A stretch of DNA of 64,000 nucleotides from Dechloromonas denitrificans (GTDB taxonomy: Bacteria > Pseudomonadota > Gammaproteobacteria > Burkholderiales > Rhodocyclaceae), in the NCBI RefSeq assembly GCF_020510665.1, contig NZ_CP075187.1:620001-684000 (forward strand), given 5' to 3'. Position numbers and translations under genes: made by a program. Below the pieces are notes generated by a model. That model was not told the origin of the DNA, did no database searches, and saw nothing but the letters and a program-made list of their open reading frames with translations. Position 1 is the first letter of the stretch; each line of letters starts with the position of its first letter. Shown piece after piece: positions 26,487-36,314 of this stretch.

Positions 26487-27281
26487 TCAGACGGCAACCG
26501 GCGCAGGAATGTGCGGATGCGGATCGTATCCGTCGAGGCGGAAATCCTCGAAACGGAAGGCGAACAGATCCTTGATCTCCGGATTGATCCACAGTTTTGG
26601 CAAGGGGCGGAGAGGGCGGGAAAGCTGCAATCTGGCTTGCTCGAAGTGGTTCGAGTAAATGTGGGCATCACCAAAGGTGTGAATGAACTCACCCGGCTGA
26701 TAACCGCAAACCTGGGCCAGCATCACGGTCAACAGTGCGTAAGAGGCAATATTGAACGGGACGCCAAGAAAGATATCGGCGCTGCGCTGATAAAGCTGGC
26801 ACGACAATTTTCCATCGGCGACGTAAAACTGGAACAGGCAATGGCAAGGCGGTAGCGCCATGTTGTCGACGTCGCCCGGATTCCAAGCGGAAACGATGTG
26901 GCGGCGTGAGTCGGGATTATTTTTCAAACTGTCGACCAATTGGCTGAGTTGGTCGATCAGCCGTCCGTCCGGGCATTCCCAGCGGCGCCACTGTTTGCCG
27001 TATACCGGCCCCAGATCGCCGTTTTCATCGGCCCATTCGTCCCAGATGCGGACGCCGTTTTCCTGCAGGTAGCGGATGTTGGTATCGCCCTGAATGAACC
27101 ACAGCAGTTCGTGGATGATCGACTTCAGGTGTAGTTTTTTGGTGGTAACCACCGGAAAACCATCGGCAAGGTTGAAGCGCATTTGCCAGCCAAAAACCGA
27201 GCGTGTGCCGGTGCCGGTCCGGTCGGATTTGTCATTGCCGTTTTCCAGCACGTGGCGCATCAGGTCAAGGTAAGGCTGCAT
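26487..27281 (-). CDS. thyA: Thymidylate synthase
   Basis: A 264-residue enzyme, exactly the usual ThyA length, methylating dUMP to dTMP with methylene-tetrahydrofolate. Start [12 protein letters not shown]; the catalytic Cys is in [11 protein letters not shown], and [19 protein letters not shown] and the HIYSNH folate/dUMP contacts are intact. The frame continues 21 codons upstream, but ATG 27281 gives the family N-terminus. First gene of thyA-pgi-folA, divergent from the PilZ-like gene. Confidence 0.97.
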   Translation of the reverse strand: MQPYLDLMRHVLENGNDKSDRTGTGTRSVFGWQMRFNLADGFPVVTTKKLHLKSIIHELLWFIQGDTNIRYLQENGVRIWDEWADENGDLGPVYGKQWRRWECPDGRLIDQLSQLVDSLKNNPDSRRHIVSAWNPGDVDNMALPPCHCLFQFYVADGKLSCQLYQRSADIFLGVPFNIASYALLTVMLAQVCGYQPGEFIHTFGDAHIYSNHFEQARLQLSRPLRPLPKLWINPEIKDLFAFRFEDFRLDGYDPHPHIPAPVAV

Positions 27282-27407
27282 GGTATTTTGATCAGCTAAA
27301 AAATGAAATTGGTATTTTTTGATGTAGGATTTTACATCCCGCATCCATTATCGAACAGTTCGTTATTGCACTGTCGCTGCGATCGGCGGGTTATAGAGGA
27401 GAGGGGA

Positions 27408-28937
27408 ATGCTGGAGAAACTAGGGGTGCTGCGCGGTGTTTTTTCACCGAAGGACATCCATCCCTTGCTTGATGCACGCGAGTTACGCAAGACAATCAAC
27501 GAGTTGCCCAAGGATAACGCGTTTCGTGCGCTTGACGAGATTGTTGGCTGGCTTGAGTCCTTGCAGACGGTGCATGAGTTTTCTGCCGAGCGTCTGTTCG
27601 AGGCGGCACGACAGCTGGATGAGGCGGCGCAACCGCATCTCAAACGACTGACCCGAGAGTATTTGCACAATATTCGCCTGGCGCGGGCGGACGAGCGCCG
27701 TCTTTGGTCGATCAATCGCGCTTTCTGGGCCTTGTTAGCCGAAGCTTATGAGCGCTGCCTGGCGGCTGTGCAGGAAAAGGGGCGCGGTGCAGATGCGCTG
27801 AAAGGCGAGCTTGCCGAGCTGTGTGCTCGCAACATCGTTGCCTTGGGCGGTTTGTTGAAATGGGATGCGTTTCATTATGGGCCGCCCAGCCCCGGGCTCT
27901 GGCGACGCATCGGGCAGCCTTTGCTGCTCGCCGAGCAACAGGGCGTGGCCAATCAGGCTGTTTCCGGCTTGGGCACGCCACGGGCGGAGTATCTCCGGGT
28001 CATGGTTTTTCAGATTGCCTCGATGGATAGCCTTTTGCCGCTTGAGATTGATCTGGCCGAGCATCTGATTGCGTATTTCCTCTCGGGCTTCAGTTTTGCC
28101 GCCGAGGTCATGGAAGACAGTGTCTATTGGGTTGACCTGGCCCTGGATCATGCGCCGCAACGCCTGTTCTGGATGCCCGAGGAGGCCGTGCACTCCCAGC
28201 GTTTCTACAAGCCGGGAACAAGTCATGTGGCGCTTATCGATTTGCTGGAAGACCTGGAGCGTGGCGGGGATATTCCGGCGGCGCTCAATCTAGGCGGCCA
28301 GTACTACGCTCGTACCTTGCTTCCCGTCTTGCGTCACCTTTCCTTGCATCTGGCCCCTGTGCCGCCTCAGCGTCAACACGATCGGCATCAGGTCAAGCAC
28401 CGGATGGCGGTATTGAGTGGGCTGGCGAATGCTTTTGCGGTTTTTCCAGGCGAGTCTGCCGGGCGGACGACCGGGCTGCCGGTCGAAAGCTGGGTGGTCG
28501 AGAACGTGAGTCGGGGGGGCTTTGGTGCCGTGTTGAACAACATTCCCGGTGAGTGGATCAAGGTCGGGGCGTTACTCGCCATGCAGCCGCAAGGGGGTGA
28601 CAATTGGGTGCTGGGCGTGATTCGGCGTTACTTCCGGGAAGCCGAGCACGAAGCGCGCATCGGCATTCAGGTCTTGGCGCATCAGGCGGCGGCGGTCGAA
28701 CTGAAGCCGCGAATGGCATCGAGTTACGCTGCGTTGTCGGGCGAACCCGGTTTGCTGATCGAGGGAATCAATCTGGCCGGAGAGGTGCGGCTGGTGCGTG
28801 CCCCGGCATCGTTCGACATGAATGAGTCTCTCGAATACAGCCGGGGTGGCAAACGTATCAGGTTGATGCCGATTGCCCTGGTCGAGCAAACGGCAGACTA
28901 CGAACTGGCTCGCTATCGTATCAGCGAGGTCGGGTAA
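27408..28937 (+). CDS. Uncharacterised protein with PilZ-like C-terminal region
   Basis: A 509-residue soluble protein with no signal peptide or membrane segment. The N-terminal ~350 residues are helix-rich and not recognised. Near residue 400 the stretch ENVSRGGFGAVL fits the second PilZ motif ([D/N]-x-S-x-x-G) and the following beta-rich region (WIKVGALLAM, VGVIRRYFR-like) resembles a PilZ barrel, suggesting cyclic-di-GMP binding; the upstream Arg motif is not clear. ATG 27408 is preferred, behind GAGGAG, over an upstream in-frame ATG overlapping the thyA leader. Confidence 0.62.
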   Translation: MLEKLGVLRGVFSPKDIHPLLDARELRKTINELPKDNAFRALDEIVGWLESLQTVHEFSAERLFEAARQLDEAAQPHLKRLTREYLHNIRLARADERRLWSINRAFWALLAEAYERCLAAVQEKGRGADALKGELAELCARNIVALGGLLKWDAFHYGPPSPGLWRRIGQPLLLAEQQGVANQAVSGLGTPRAEYLRVMVFQIASMDSLLPLEIDLAEHLIAYFLSGFSFAAEVMEDSVYWVDLALDHAPQRLFWMPEEAVHSQRFYKPGTSHVALIDLLEDLERGGDIPAALNLGGQYYARTLLPVLRHLSLHLAPVPPQRQHDRHQVKHRMAVLSGLANAFAVFPGESAGRTTGLPVESWVVENVSRGGFGAVLNNIPGEWIKVGALLAMQPQGGDNWVLGVIRRYFREAEHEARIGIQVLAHQAAAVELKPRMASSYAALSGEPGLLIEGINLAGEVRLVRAPASFDMNESLEYSRGGKRIRLMPIALVEQTADYELARYRISEVG

Positions 28938-28952
28938 GCCTGCCGTACGGCT

Positions 28953-29540
28953 TTAGCGGGGGCGGATGGCGGATTTTGGCCGAAAGGCCTTGATCACAGC
29001 TTCGTTGGTTTCGGCGTAGGGGCCGCCAATCAGGTCGATGCAGTAGGGGACTGCCGCAAAAATGCCGAGGTGCGTGCATTCGCCTGCGCTATTGCGGACG
29101 CCTTCCAGTGTTTCCCTGATCGATTTCGGTTGGCCCGGCAAGTTGATGATCAAGGCTTGCTTGCGAATGACGGCAACCTGCCGCGACAGAATGGCCGTCG
29201 GGACGAAATTCAGGCTGATCCGGCGCATTTCCTCGCTAAAGCCGGGCATTTCCTTGTCGGCGACTGCCAGGGTGGCTTCTGGGGTGACATCGCGCAGAGC
29301 CGGGCCGGTCCCGCCGGTGGTCAGGATCAGGTGGCAGTTGCTGCGGTCGACCAGCTCGATCAGGGTGTTTTCGATGCTTGGCTGGTCGTCGGCAATCAGG
29401 CGGGTTTCCGCCCGCCACGGGGTCGTCAGGGCGCTGGCTAGCCACTCCTGCAAGGCTGGAATACCCTTGTCTTCATAAACGCCGGTCGATGCCCGGTCGC
29501 TGATCGAAACCAGGCCGATGACGAGTTCTTCACTCTTCAA
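28953..29540 (-). CDS. mog: Molybdopterin adenylyltransferase
   Basis: A 195-residue MoaB/Mog-fold enzyme that adenylates molybdopterin before molybdate insertion. The sequence tracks E. coli Mog closely: IGLVSISDRAS, TTGGTGPALRDVTPEAT, MPGFSEEMR, NLPGQPKS, and AFRPKSA at the end. No ATG is available near the N-terminus; TTG 29540 gives exactly the Mog length and overlaps the darP 3' end by 11 bases, implying coupled translation. moeB is about 10 kb away in this window. Confidence 0.92.
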   Translation of the reverse strand: MKSEELVIGLVSISDRASTGVYEDKGIPALQEWLASALTTPWRAETRLIADDQPSIENTLIELVDRSNCHLILTTGGTGPALRDVTPEATLAVADKEMPGFSEEMRRISLNFVPTAILSRQVAVIRKQALIINLPGQPKSIRETLEGVRNSAGECTHLGIFAAVPYCIDLIGGPYAETNEAVIKAFRPKSAIRPR

Positions 29541-30054
29541 TCTTCGGTGCTCCGTTTTTGTCGAGGTCCTGCAGGATCTGGAAAATAGCCCGGAAATTTT
29601 TCGGCGGCTTGTTCTGTTCCTGCTCCTTGAGCGCATTGCGACGCAGCTGGCGGAGTTGCTGAAGGTCGACGCCGGGCCAGGTTGTGGCGATCTCGTTAAG
29701 CACGGTTTCATCTTCGAGCAGGCGAACACGCATGCGTTCGAGGCGGTGCAGGCGGGCGTTTTCAGCCATCGACTCGCCACGCAGCAGAGCCAGTCCGGCA
29801 CGAATGGGTTCTTCGTCGGCGTTGCGCATCAGCTTGCCGAGGTATTGCATTTGCCGGCGACGTGCGCCGTGGGCCGTGATTTTCTGGCACTCGCGGACAG
29901 CGTCGTAAATGTTTTCTTCCAGCTTGATGCGCTTGAGCTGACCCACGGTCAGCTCGACCAGCTCTGCGCCAAGGTCCTGAAGCGCGTGCATCGCTTCCTT
30001 CTTCTTGGTTTTGGAAGGGCGGCCGGTACTCTCTGTAAAATCTTCGTCGTGCAT
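29530..30054 (-). CDS. darP: DarP/YjgA (DUF615) ribosome biogenesis protein
   Basis: A 174-residue, highly charged, helical cytoplasmic protein. The family core is present: RPSKTKKKEAMHALQDLG near the start, then LPL-like helices and RRRQMQYLGKLMR. DarP acts late in assembly of the 50S subunit around the peptidyl transferase centre. ATG 30054 is preferred; a longer in-frame start at 30117 would overlap the start of the divergent pmbA. Pairing with pmbA is common in proteobacteria. Confidence 0.9.
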   Translation of the reverse strand: MHDEDFTESTGRPSKTKKKEAMHALQDLGAELVELTVGQLKRIKLEENIYDAVRECQKITAHGARRRQMQYLGKLMRNADEEPIRAGLALLRGESMAENARLHRLERMRVRLLEDETVLNEIATTWPGVDLQQLRQLRRNALKEQEQNKPPKNFRAIFQILQDLDKNGAPKIEE

Positions 30055-30115
30055 GTCAAAAGCCGTTTGCTTGGGGCTGCTATGATAGCGGCTTTCCTCC
30101 CCGGACGCCGTTTTC

Positions 30116-31459
30116 ATGCCTGAAGTCGCACGCTTTTCTTATCCCTTTGCCACCTTGCAGCAACTGGCCGAGGATGTGCTCAAACATGCAGGTACAAAAG
30201 GGGCCACGGCCTGCGAGGTTGATGTTTCCGAGGGCTTCGGGCAGTCGGTCGGCGTGCGTTGCGACGAGGTTGAAACCATTGAGTTCAATCGCGACAAGGG
30301 CATCGGCATCACGGTTTATTCCGGCCAGCGCAAGGGATACGCCAGCACCTCCGATTTTTCGGCGCAGGCGTTGCGCGAAACGGTCGAGGCGGCGCTGAAC
30401 ATCGCCCGCTTTACGGCCGAAGATGACTGCGCCGGCCTGGCTGATGCGGCCTTGATGGCCAAGGATTCTCCTGATCTGGATTTGTATCATCCCTGGGCGT
30501 TGACCGTGGAAGACGCTATTGAGATGGCCCGCCGTTGTGAGCAGGCCGCCTTTGACAGCAGCCCGCAGGTCAGTAACTCCGAGGGCGCTTCGGTGTCTAC
30601 GCAGCAAGCTCATTTTGTATCCGCCAACAGCCTTGGTTTCATGGGCGGTTATCCCACCTCGCGGCATTACATTTCCTGTTCGGTGATCGCCGGGGAGCAG
30701 GATGCGATGCAGCGTGACGACTGGTATACCACTCGCCGCTGCGCCGATGAGCTGGAAGACCCCGCACTGGTGGGGCGCATGGCTGCCGAGCGTGCAGTGG
30801 CCCGACTGGGTGGGCGCAAGGTTAAAACCGGTGAGTTTCCTGTGTTGTTCGAGGCGCCTCTGGCCGCCGGCCTGCTGGGCAGCCTGGTTCATGCCGTGAG
30901 TGGGGGCGCCTTGTATCGCAAGGCTTCTTTCCTGCTGGATCATCTTGGCAAGCGTGTCATGCCGGAGTTTGTCCAGATCAGTGAGCGTCCGCACATCAAG
31001 CGTGGCCTGGGGTCTTCGGCCTTCGACAGTGACGGCGTGGCAACGCGTGATCGAGATGTGGTGACGGACGGTATTTTGCAGGCCTATTTCCTGAGTACCT
31101 ACACGGCGCGCAAGCTGGGGATGCAGACGACCGCCAATGCTGGCGGCAGCCACAACCTGATGATCAAGCCGGGCGATCTCGATTTTACCGCCCTGCTGGC
31201 CAAAATGGATCGGGGGCTGCTGGTGACGGAGCTGCTCGGTCACGGCGTGAACTATGTCACCGGGGATTATTCCCGCGGTGCGGCGGGCTATTGGGTGGAA
31301 AACGGGAAAATCGCCTATCCGGTCGAGGAGATCACGATTGCCGGAAATCTCAAGGCCATGCTGGCCGGTATCGTTGCGGTTGGGAACGATGTGCAGGTTC
31401 GTGGCTCAAAGCAGACGGGTTCAATTCTTCTGGACCGAATGATCGTGGCTGGCGAATGA
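30116..31459 (+). CDS. pmbA: PmbA/TldE metalloprotease-complex subunit
   Basis: A 447-residue cytoplasmic protein, partner of TldD in a heterodimeric protease that trims peptides such as microcin B17 and CcdA. Family stretches include VEVDVSEG-like strands, DKGIGITVYSGQRKG, GKRVMPEFVQISERPH, and TANAGGSHNLMIKPG, with VTGDYSRGAAGYWVENG near the end. TldE itself lacks the zinc-binding HExxxH motif found in TldD; tldD is not in the window. Divergent from darP. Confidence 0.95.
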   Translation: MPEVARFSYPFATLQQLAEDVLKHAGTKGATACEVDVSEGFGQSVGVRCDEVETIEFNRDKGIGITVYSGQRKGYASTSDFSAQALRETVEAALNIARFTAEDDCAGLADAALMAKDSPDLDLYHPWALTVEDAIEMARRCEQAAFDSSPQVSNSEGASVSTQQAHFVSANSLGFMGGYPTSRHYISCSVIAGEQDAMQRDDWYTTRRCADELEDPALVGRMAAERAVARLGGRKVKTGEFPVLFEAPLAAGLLGSLVHAVSGGALYRKASFLLDHLGKRVMPEFVQISERPHIKRGLGSSAFDSDGVATRDRDVVTDGILQAYFLSTYTARKLGMQTTANAGGSHNLMIKPGDLDFTALLAKMDRGLLVTELLGHGVNYVTGDYSRGAAGYWVENGKIAYPVEEITIAGNLKAMLAGIVAVGNDVQVRGSKQTGSILLDRMIVAGE

Positions 31460-31555
31460 TTTTCTAAGGGTTTTCCACCACTCGTCAAACCTATTCCTTT
31501 AGTTAGAATAAAGCTGTAACCCGCCTGACGTGCCCAACTACTTGGAGGAGACAAT

Positions 31556-32644
31556 ATGCAACGTCGTGATTTCCTGAAAAAAGCATCTATCGGTGCTGCT
31601 GCTGGTGCTGCCGCTACGGTTGCCGCCCCGGCGATCGCCCAATCCCTGCCGACCATCAAATGGCGTCTGACTTCCAGCTTCCCGAAGAGCCTGGATACCA
31701 TTTTCGGTGGCGCTGAAGTTCTGGCCAACCGCCTGCGCGCGATGACCGGCGGCAAGTTCGATATTCGTGTTTTCCCGGGGGGTGAAATCGTTCCCGGCTT
31801 GCAGGCGCTGGATGCCGTGCAGCAGGGTACCGTCGAGTGCTGCCACACCTGTTCTTACTACTACGTTGGCAAGGACAAGGCTTTCGGTTTCGGCACCTCG
31901 ATTCCGTTCGGCATGAATGCCCGCCAGATGAATGCCTGGGTCTACTACGGCGGCGGTGACAAGCTGCTGAATGATTTTTACGCCAATTACAACGTCGTTC
32001 ATTTCCCGGGTGGCAATACGGGTACCCAGATGGGTGGCTGGTTCCGCAAGGAGCTGAAGAGCCTTGAAGACGTCAAGGGCCTGAAGATGCGTATCGCCGG
32101 TCTGGGCGGTAACGTTTTTGCTGCGCTTGGCGCCGTGCCGCAACAGATCGCCGGTGGCGACATCTATCCGGCACTGGAAAAAGGCACGATCGATGCGGCA
32201 GAGTGGGTTGGTCCGTACGACGACGAAAAGCTCGGCTTCTACAAGGTTGCCAAGCATTACTACTATCCGGGTTGGTGGGAACCGGGCCCGATGATCAACT
32301 TCTTCGTGAACAAGAAGGAATGGGACAAGCTGCCGAAGGAATACCAGGAAGCTTTCCAGGCGGCCGCTTATGAAGCCAACGTGACGATGATGGCCGAATA
32401 CGACCACAAGAATCCGGCTGCGCTTTCCAAGCTGCTGCAAAACGGTGTCAAGCTTCAGGCTTACCCGAAGGACGTCATGGAAGCCGCCTACAAGGCTGCC
32501 CAGGAGCTCTATGCCGATGAAGCTGGCAAGAATCCTGCGTTCAAGAAGATTTACACCGAGTACGACAAGTATCGCAAAACGCAAAATGCCTGGTTCAGCG
32601 TTGCTGAAGCACGCATGGACTCGTTCCTGCAGTCGCACAAGTAA
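31556..32644 (+). CDS. TRAP transporter periplasmic solute-binding subunit (DctP family)
   Basis: A 362-residue binding protein exported by the Tat route: MQRRDFLKKA followed by an Ala-rich segment cut near AIAQS. The DctP fold is shown by WRLTSSFPKSLDTIFGGAE, ALDAVQQGTVECCHTCSYYY and GLKMRIAGLGGNVFAALGA. The family subset with a Tat leader includes 2-keto-acid and carboxylate binders; the ligand here is unknown. The membrane subunits are nearby but on the opposite strand beyond dps (33433-35516). GGAGGAG lies ahead of the start and a terminator follows. Confidence 0.92.
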   Translation: MQRRDFLKKASIGAAAGAAATVAAPAIAQSLPTIKWRLTSSFPKSLDTIFGGAEVLANRLRAMTGGKFDIRVFPGGEIVPGLQALDAVQQGTVECCHTCSYYYVGKDKAFGFGTSIPFGMNARQMNAWVYYGGGDKLLNDFYANYNVVHFPGGNTGTQMGGWFRKELKSLEDVKGLKMRIAGLGGNVFAALGAVPQQIAGGDIYPALEKGTIDAAEWVGPYDDEKLGFYKVAKHYYYPGWWEPGPMINFFVNKKEWDKLPKEYQEAFQAAAYEANVTMMAEYDHKNPAALSKLLQNGVKLQAYPKDVMEAAYKAAQELYADEAGKNPAFKKIYTEYDKYRKTQNAWFSVAEARMDSFLQSHK

Positions 32645-32693
32645 GTCGTTTGGTTGCGCAGTCCGGCTGCTTGCCGGTGCTGCGGTCAACAGT

Positions 32694-32723
32694 AAAAAAC
32701 CCGCGAATTTCGCGGGTTTTTTT
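32694..32723. terminator. Bidirectional terminator between the TRAP binding-protein gene and dps
   Basis: Near-perfect palindrome AAAAAACCCGCGAA / TTCGCGGGTTTTTT with T tracts on both strands, between two convergent genes. Confidence 0.9.
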
Positions 32724-32743
32724 ATGGGCCGGATTTGTTCGGC

Positions 32744-33214
32744 TTAAACGTCAAGCATGCTACGCAGCATCCATGCATTTTTTTCGTGGACTTGCATGCG
32801 CTGAGTCAGCAAGTCGGCCGTTGGCTCATCGCTGGCCTTGTCCACAATTGGCAGAATGCTGCGTGCGGTCTTGGTTACGGCTTCCTGTCCGGCAAGGAGT
32901 TGCTTGAGCATTTCGGTCGCATTGGGCACGCCTTCGCTTTCCTTGATGACCGTCAGTTTGGAAAACTCGCGATAGGTGCCGGGAGCGGGGAAGCCAAGCG
33001 CCCGAATGCGCTCGGCGATCAGGTCGAGGGCGTTCCACAGTTCGGTGTACTGGTCCATGAACATCACGTGCAAGGTGTTGAACATCGGGCCTGTCACATT
33101 CCAGTGGAAGTTATGTGTTTTGAGGTACAGCGTGTAAGAGTCGGCAAGAAGGTGGGACAGTCCTTCGGCGATTTTTTCACGATCTTTTTTGCTGATGCCG
33201 ATATCCATGGTCAT
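32744..33214 (-). CDS. dps: Dps-family ferritin-like DNA protection protein
   Basis: A 156-residue four-helix protein forming dodecamers that oxidise and store iron and protect DNA. The ferroxidase pattern is present across the dimer interface: [15 protein letters not shown], then [21 protein letters not shown]. Start ATG 33214 (MTMDIGI) has AGGGAG about nine bases upstream; an ATG two codons later is possible, and the longer open frame lacks a ribosome site. An ATGCA-5-TGCAT inverted repeat (33314-33328) upstream might be regulatory. Confidence 0.9.
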   Translation of the reverse strand: MTMDIGISKKDREKIAEGLSHLLADSYTLYLKTHNFHWNVTGPMFNTLHVMFMDQYTELWNALDLIAERIRALGFPAPGTYREFSKLTVIKESEGVPNATEMLKQLLAGQEAVTKTARSILPIVDKASDEPTADLLTQRMQVHEKNAWMLRSMLDV

Positions 33215-33385
33215 GATGCATGCTCCCTGTGGTGTGGGTTTGAAAGGCTCATCGTGGTTGATGAAGCAAACGCTACAGGGTTTTATTTTGCAGTGAATGT
33301 CGGGGCAGTGCCAATGCATTCTGTGCATCGCTTCGATTAATCTTTTTGCTTTTTTCTTGCCTCGACTGAATTCAGGGCAATAAAA

Positions 33386-33409
33386 AAGGCGGGGTCGAAA
33401 CCCCGCCTT
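33386..33409 (-). terminator. Terminator of the TRAP permease operon
   Basis: Stem AAGGCGGGG / CCCCGCCTT with a short loop; on the minus strand it is followed by a T run (33381-33387). Located 24 bases past the dctM stop. Confidence 0.85.
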
Positions 33410-33432
33410 GGCCTTGTCGAAGAGGTGTTCGG

Positions 33433-34923
33433 TTATTTGTCGCTCTGCAGGTTATTGAGCAGGTTGGCGGCAGTGTTGTCTTCGCGTTCCTTGTCTTCTG
33501 CGTCGCTGCTGGCTTCATCCTGCTTCATCAGGCTGTCCAGATCGACGGCCGGCGGCGCGGTGCCGTCACGTTCCATCTGGGCTTGGGCCTTCTGGGCTTC
33601 GTCGCCATAGCTGACGATGTCCGGGAAGATGATGATGATTGCCACCATGATGATCTGGATGCAGACGAAGGGGATGGCGCCCCAGTAGATATCCGTCGTC
33701 TTGACCGAGGCCGGTGCCACCGAGCGCAGGTAGAACAGCGCGAAGCCGAACGGTGGGTGCATGAACGAGGTCTGCATGTTGACCGCGAGCAGGACGCCGA
33801 ACCAGACCAGATCGATGCCCAGCTTGTCAGCGACCGGTGCAAGCAGCGGTACGATGATGAAGGACAGTTCGAAGAAGTCGAGGAAGAAGGCGAGCACGAA
33901 GACCAGGATGTTGACCACGATCAGGAAGCCCAACTGACCGCCCGGCAAGCCGAGCAGCAGGTGTTCAACCCAGAGGTCGCCATTCACGGCGCGGAAGATC
34001 AGGCCGAATACCGTCGAGCCGACCAGGATGAAGACCACGAACGAGGACAGCTTGCCGGTGGTTTCCATGGCCTGCTTGAGCAGCTTGAAGGTGATCCGCT
34101 TGCGGCCAAGAGCCAGGATCAGTGCGCCGGCTGCACCCATGGCGCCACCTTCGGTCGGCGTTGCGATGCCGAGGAAGATTGTGCCAAGTACCAGGAAGAT
34201 CAGGACCAGCGGCGGAACCAGGGTGGTCAGCACGCGCAGCATCAGCTTGCCGCCGCGCAGGGTGCGTGCTTCCGGCGGCAGGGCCGGGCAGTGGCTGGGC
34301 TTGATGATGCTGAGCAGGGCCACATAGCCGACGTAGAGGCTGGTCAGGACAAGGCCTGGAACCATGGCGCCTTCGTACATGTCGCCAACCGACTTGCCGA
34401 GTTGGTCGGCCATGATGATCAGCACCAGTGATGGCGGGATGATCTGGGCCAATGTCCCGGAGGCAGCAATGACGCCTGCTGCCAGTCGCTTGTCGTAGCC
34501 GTAGCGCAGCATGATGGGCAGCGAGATCAGGCCCATCGAGATGACCGATGCGGCAACCACGCCGGTCGTTGCTGCGAGCAGTGCGCCGACGAAGATGACC
34601 GCGTAGGCCAGGCCGCCACGCATCGGGCCGAACAGCTGGCCGATGGTGTCGAGCAGGTCTTCGGCCATGCCGGAGCGTTCAAGAATCAGCCCCATGAAGG
34701 TGAAGAAGGGGATGGCGAGCAGCGTGTCGTTGGCCATGATGCCGAAGATGCGCTCGGGAAGTGCCTGGAAGATGGCCGGGGTGAGCAGGCCGACTTCCAT
34801 GCCGATCAAGCCGAAGACGATGCCGTTGGCAGCCAGGGCAAATGCCACCGGGTAGCCGAAGAGCAGGAAAAGGACCAGGGAGCCGAACATCAGCGGCGCC
34901 ATGTTGGCGATAATAAATTCCAT
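33433..34923 (-). CDS. dctM: TRAP transporter large permease (DctM family)
   Basis: A 496-residue inner-membrane protein with about 12 hydrophobic segments; the ion-coupled channel subunit of a tripartite ATP-independent uptake system. Recognised by [60 protein letters not shown] and [11 protein letters not shown]. The C-terminal ~45 residues are hydrophilic and acidic ([20 protein letters not shown]), longer than typical DctM, function unknown. It overlaps dctQ by one base and probably pairs with the binding protein at 31556. Confidence 0.94.
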   Translation of the reverse strand: MEFIIANMAPLMFGSLVLFLLFGYPVAFALAANGIVFGLIGMEVGLLTPAIFQALPERIFGIMANDTLLAIPFFTFMGLILERSGMAEDLLDTIGQLFGPMRGGLAYAVIFVGALLAATTGVVAASVISMGLISLPIMLRYGYDKRLAAGVIAASGTLAQIIPPSLVLIIMADQLGKSVGDMYEGAMVPGLVLTSLYVGYVALLSIIKPSHCPALPPEARTLRGGKLMLRVLTTLVPPLVLIFLVLGTIFLGIATPTEGGAMGAAGALILALGRKRITFKLLKQAMETTGKLSSFVVFILVGSTVFGLIFRAVNGDLWVEHLLLGLPGGQLGFLIVVNILVFVLAFFLDFFELSFIIVPLLAPVADKLGIDLVWFGVLLAVNMQTSFMHPPFGFALFYLRSVAPASVKTTDIYWGAIPFVCIQIIMVAIIIIFPDIVSYGDEAQKAQAQMERDGTAPPAVDLDSLMKQDEASSDAEDKEREDNTAANLLNNLQSDK

Positions 34924-35516
34924 TATTTGGCCTCCTTGGCTTTGGCGGCAGCGATGGCGGCAGCCAGTTCTTCTTCGGGCGTCGGACCCTTTTCCTTGTT
35001 GTTCGGGTCTTCGATCAGGCCTGCCAGGAAGGCGATGCGCTTGATCAGTTCGGACACCCCTTGCAGGGCCAGCAGGGCAAAGCCGATCGGCAGAAGGATC
35101 TTGACCGGCCAGCGCAGCAGGCCACCGGCATTGGCCGACATTTCATTGATCTTCATCGAGTCGGCAACTAGCGGGATCGACAGCCAGAGCACCAGAACAA
35201 CCATCGGCAGCAGGAAGAAAATGGTGCCGATAATGTCGATTACAGCGAGACCGCGCGGCGAAAGTTTGCCCGAGAGTACGTCGATGCGAACGTGTTCGTT
35301 GCGTTGCAGGGTGTAGGGCGAGCAGAGCAGGAAGACAGCAGCAAACAGGTACCACTGGATTTCCAGCAAGCCGTTCGAACTGTAGTTGAAAGTGAAACGA
35401 ATCACGGCATTGCTGGCGCTGATGATGGTCATCACCAGCACCAGCCAGAATGCACCTTTGCCGACGCGCTCGATGAGTCTGTCGATAAGCTGCGATAGCT
35501 TGAGCAGAAGGGTCAC
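34923..35516 (-). CDS. dctQ: TRAP transporter small permease (DctQ family), GTG start
   Basis: A 197-residue protein with four membrane helices, the small membrane subunit of the TRAP system. The LLEIQWYLFAAVFLL segment and NEHVRIDVL are DctQ hallmarks. The frame is open far upstream without initiation signals; GTG 35516 is chosen because GAGGAGGA lies seven bases ahead and the protein then has the family length. The C-terminal tail (KGPTPEEELAAAIAAAKAK) is Ala/Lys/Glu-rich and soluble. First gene of dctQ-dctM. Confidence 0.88.
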   Translation of the reverse strand: MTLLLKLSQLIDRLIERVGKGAFWLVLVMTIISASNAVIRFTFNYSSNGLLEIQWYLFAAVFLLCSPYTLQRNEHVRIDVLSGKLSPRGLAVIDIIGTIFFLLPMVVLVLWLSIPLVADSMKINEMSANAGGLLRWPVKILLPIGFALLALQGVSELIKRIAFLAGLIEDPNNKEKGPTPEEELAAAIAAAKAKEAK

Positions 35517-35618
35517 GAAAAGTCCTCCTCGGGTTGATAAAATGCCGGCTTCTGAAATGTCCGGGGTCAATGGAAAATCCCACTGACTGAAATTTACAAC
35601 GAAGGGAGTCGTTGATCC

Positions 35619-36275
35619 ATGGTGGAAATCCCTACAAATCAGCCTACCCGGATTTGTCTTGTCCGGCACGGCGAAACCGAGTGGAATGCCGAGCGACGGA
35701 TTCAGGGGCAAATCGATATCGGCTTGAATCAAACCGGCATGCGCCAGGCGGAGGCCGCAGGGCGGTGGCTAGGCTCGGCCGGTATCTCCGCGCTTTATAG
35801 CAGCGACCTCAAGCGTGCGCGTACGACAGCGGAGGCGATCGGCGCACATCTGGGGCTTGTCCCGACGCTGCTGCCGGAAATGCGTGAGCGACGCTACGGT
35901 GTGTTCGAAGGTTTGACCTATGCCGAGGCGCAGGCACGATTCCCGGATGGCTATGCCGCGTTCGAAGGGCGTAACGCCGATTACAACTTCGAAAACGGGG
36001 AGAGTCTGCGCGAGATGTATGCCCGCGTCACCGGCAAGCTGGTCGAGATTGCTGCGGCGCATGTCGGGCAAGAAGTCGTCATCGTGTTGCATGGCGGCGT
36101 ACTCGACATCATCAACCGATTTGTTCGGGGGCGAGGCTTGGACGTCCAGCGTGACTTTCTCATTCCGAACGCGGGTTTGAACTGGATTGCCACGGTCGAC
36201 GGCCATTGGCACATCGAAACCTGGGGCGAAACCGGGCATCTTGAAGCCGGTGCCCTTGATGAACTCCCGTCGTGA
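35619..36275 (+). CDS. Histidine phosphatase family protein (GpmB/CobC-like)
   Basis: A 218-residue cytoplasmic phosphatase with the RHGETEWN motif (His17 is the phosphorylated residue), the SDLKRARTTAEAI arginine region and VLHGGVLDII with the second histidine. The family covers cofactor-dependent phosphoglycerate mutases, alpha-ribazole phosphatase and broad phosphatases; the substrate cannot be read from the sequence. It lies between the divergent TRAP operon and glyA, 39 bases ahead of the latter. Confidence 0.88.
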   Translation: MVEIPTNQPTRICLVRHGETEWNAERRIQGQIDIGLNQTGMRQAEAAGRWLGSAGISALYSSDLKRARTTAEAIGAHLGLVPTLLPEMRERRYGVFEGLTYAEAQARFPDGYAAFEGRNADYNFENGESLREMYARVTGKLVEIAAAHVGQEVVIVLHGGVLDIINRFVRGRGLDVQRDFLIPNAGLNWIATVDGHWHIETWGETGHLEAGALDELPS

Positions 36276-36314
36276 TAAAATTCCTGCCCTTTTCAATGGC
36301 TTGAGGCAATCCCC

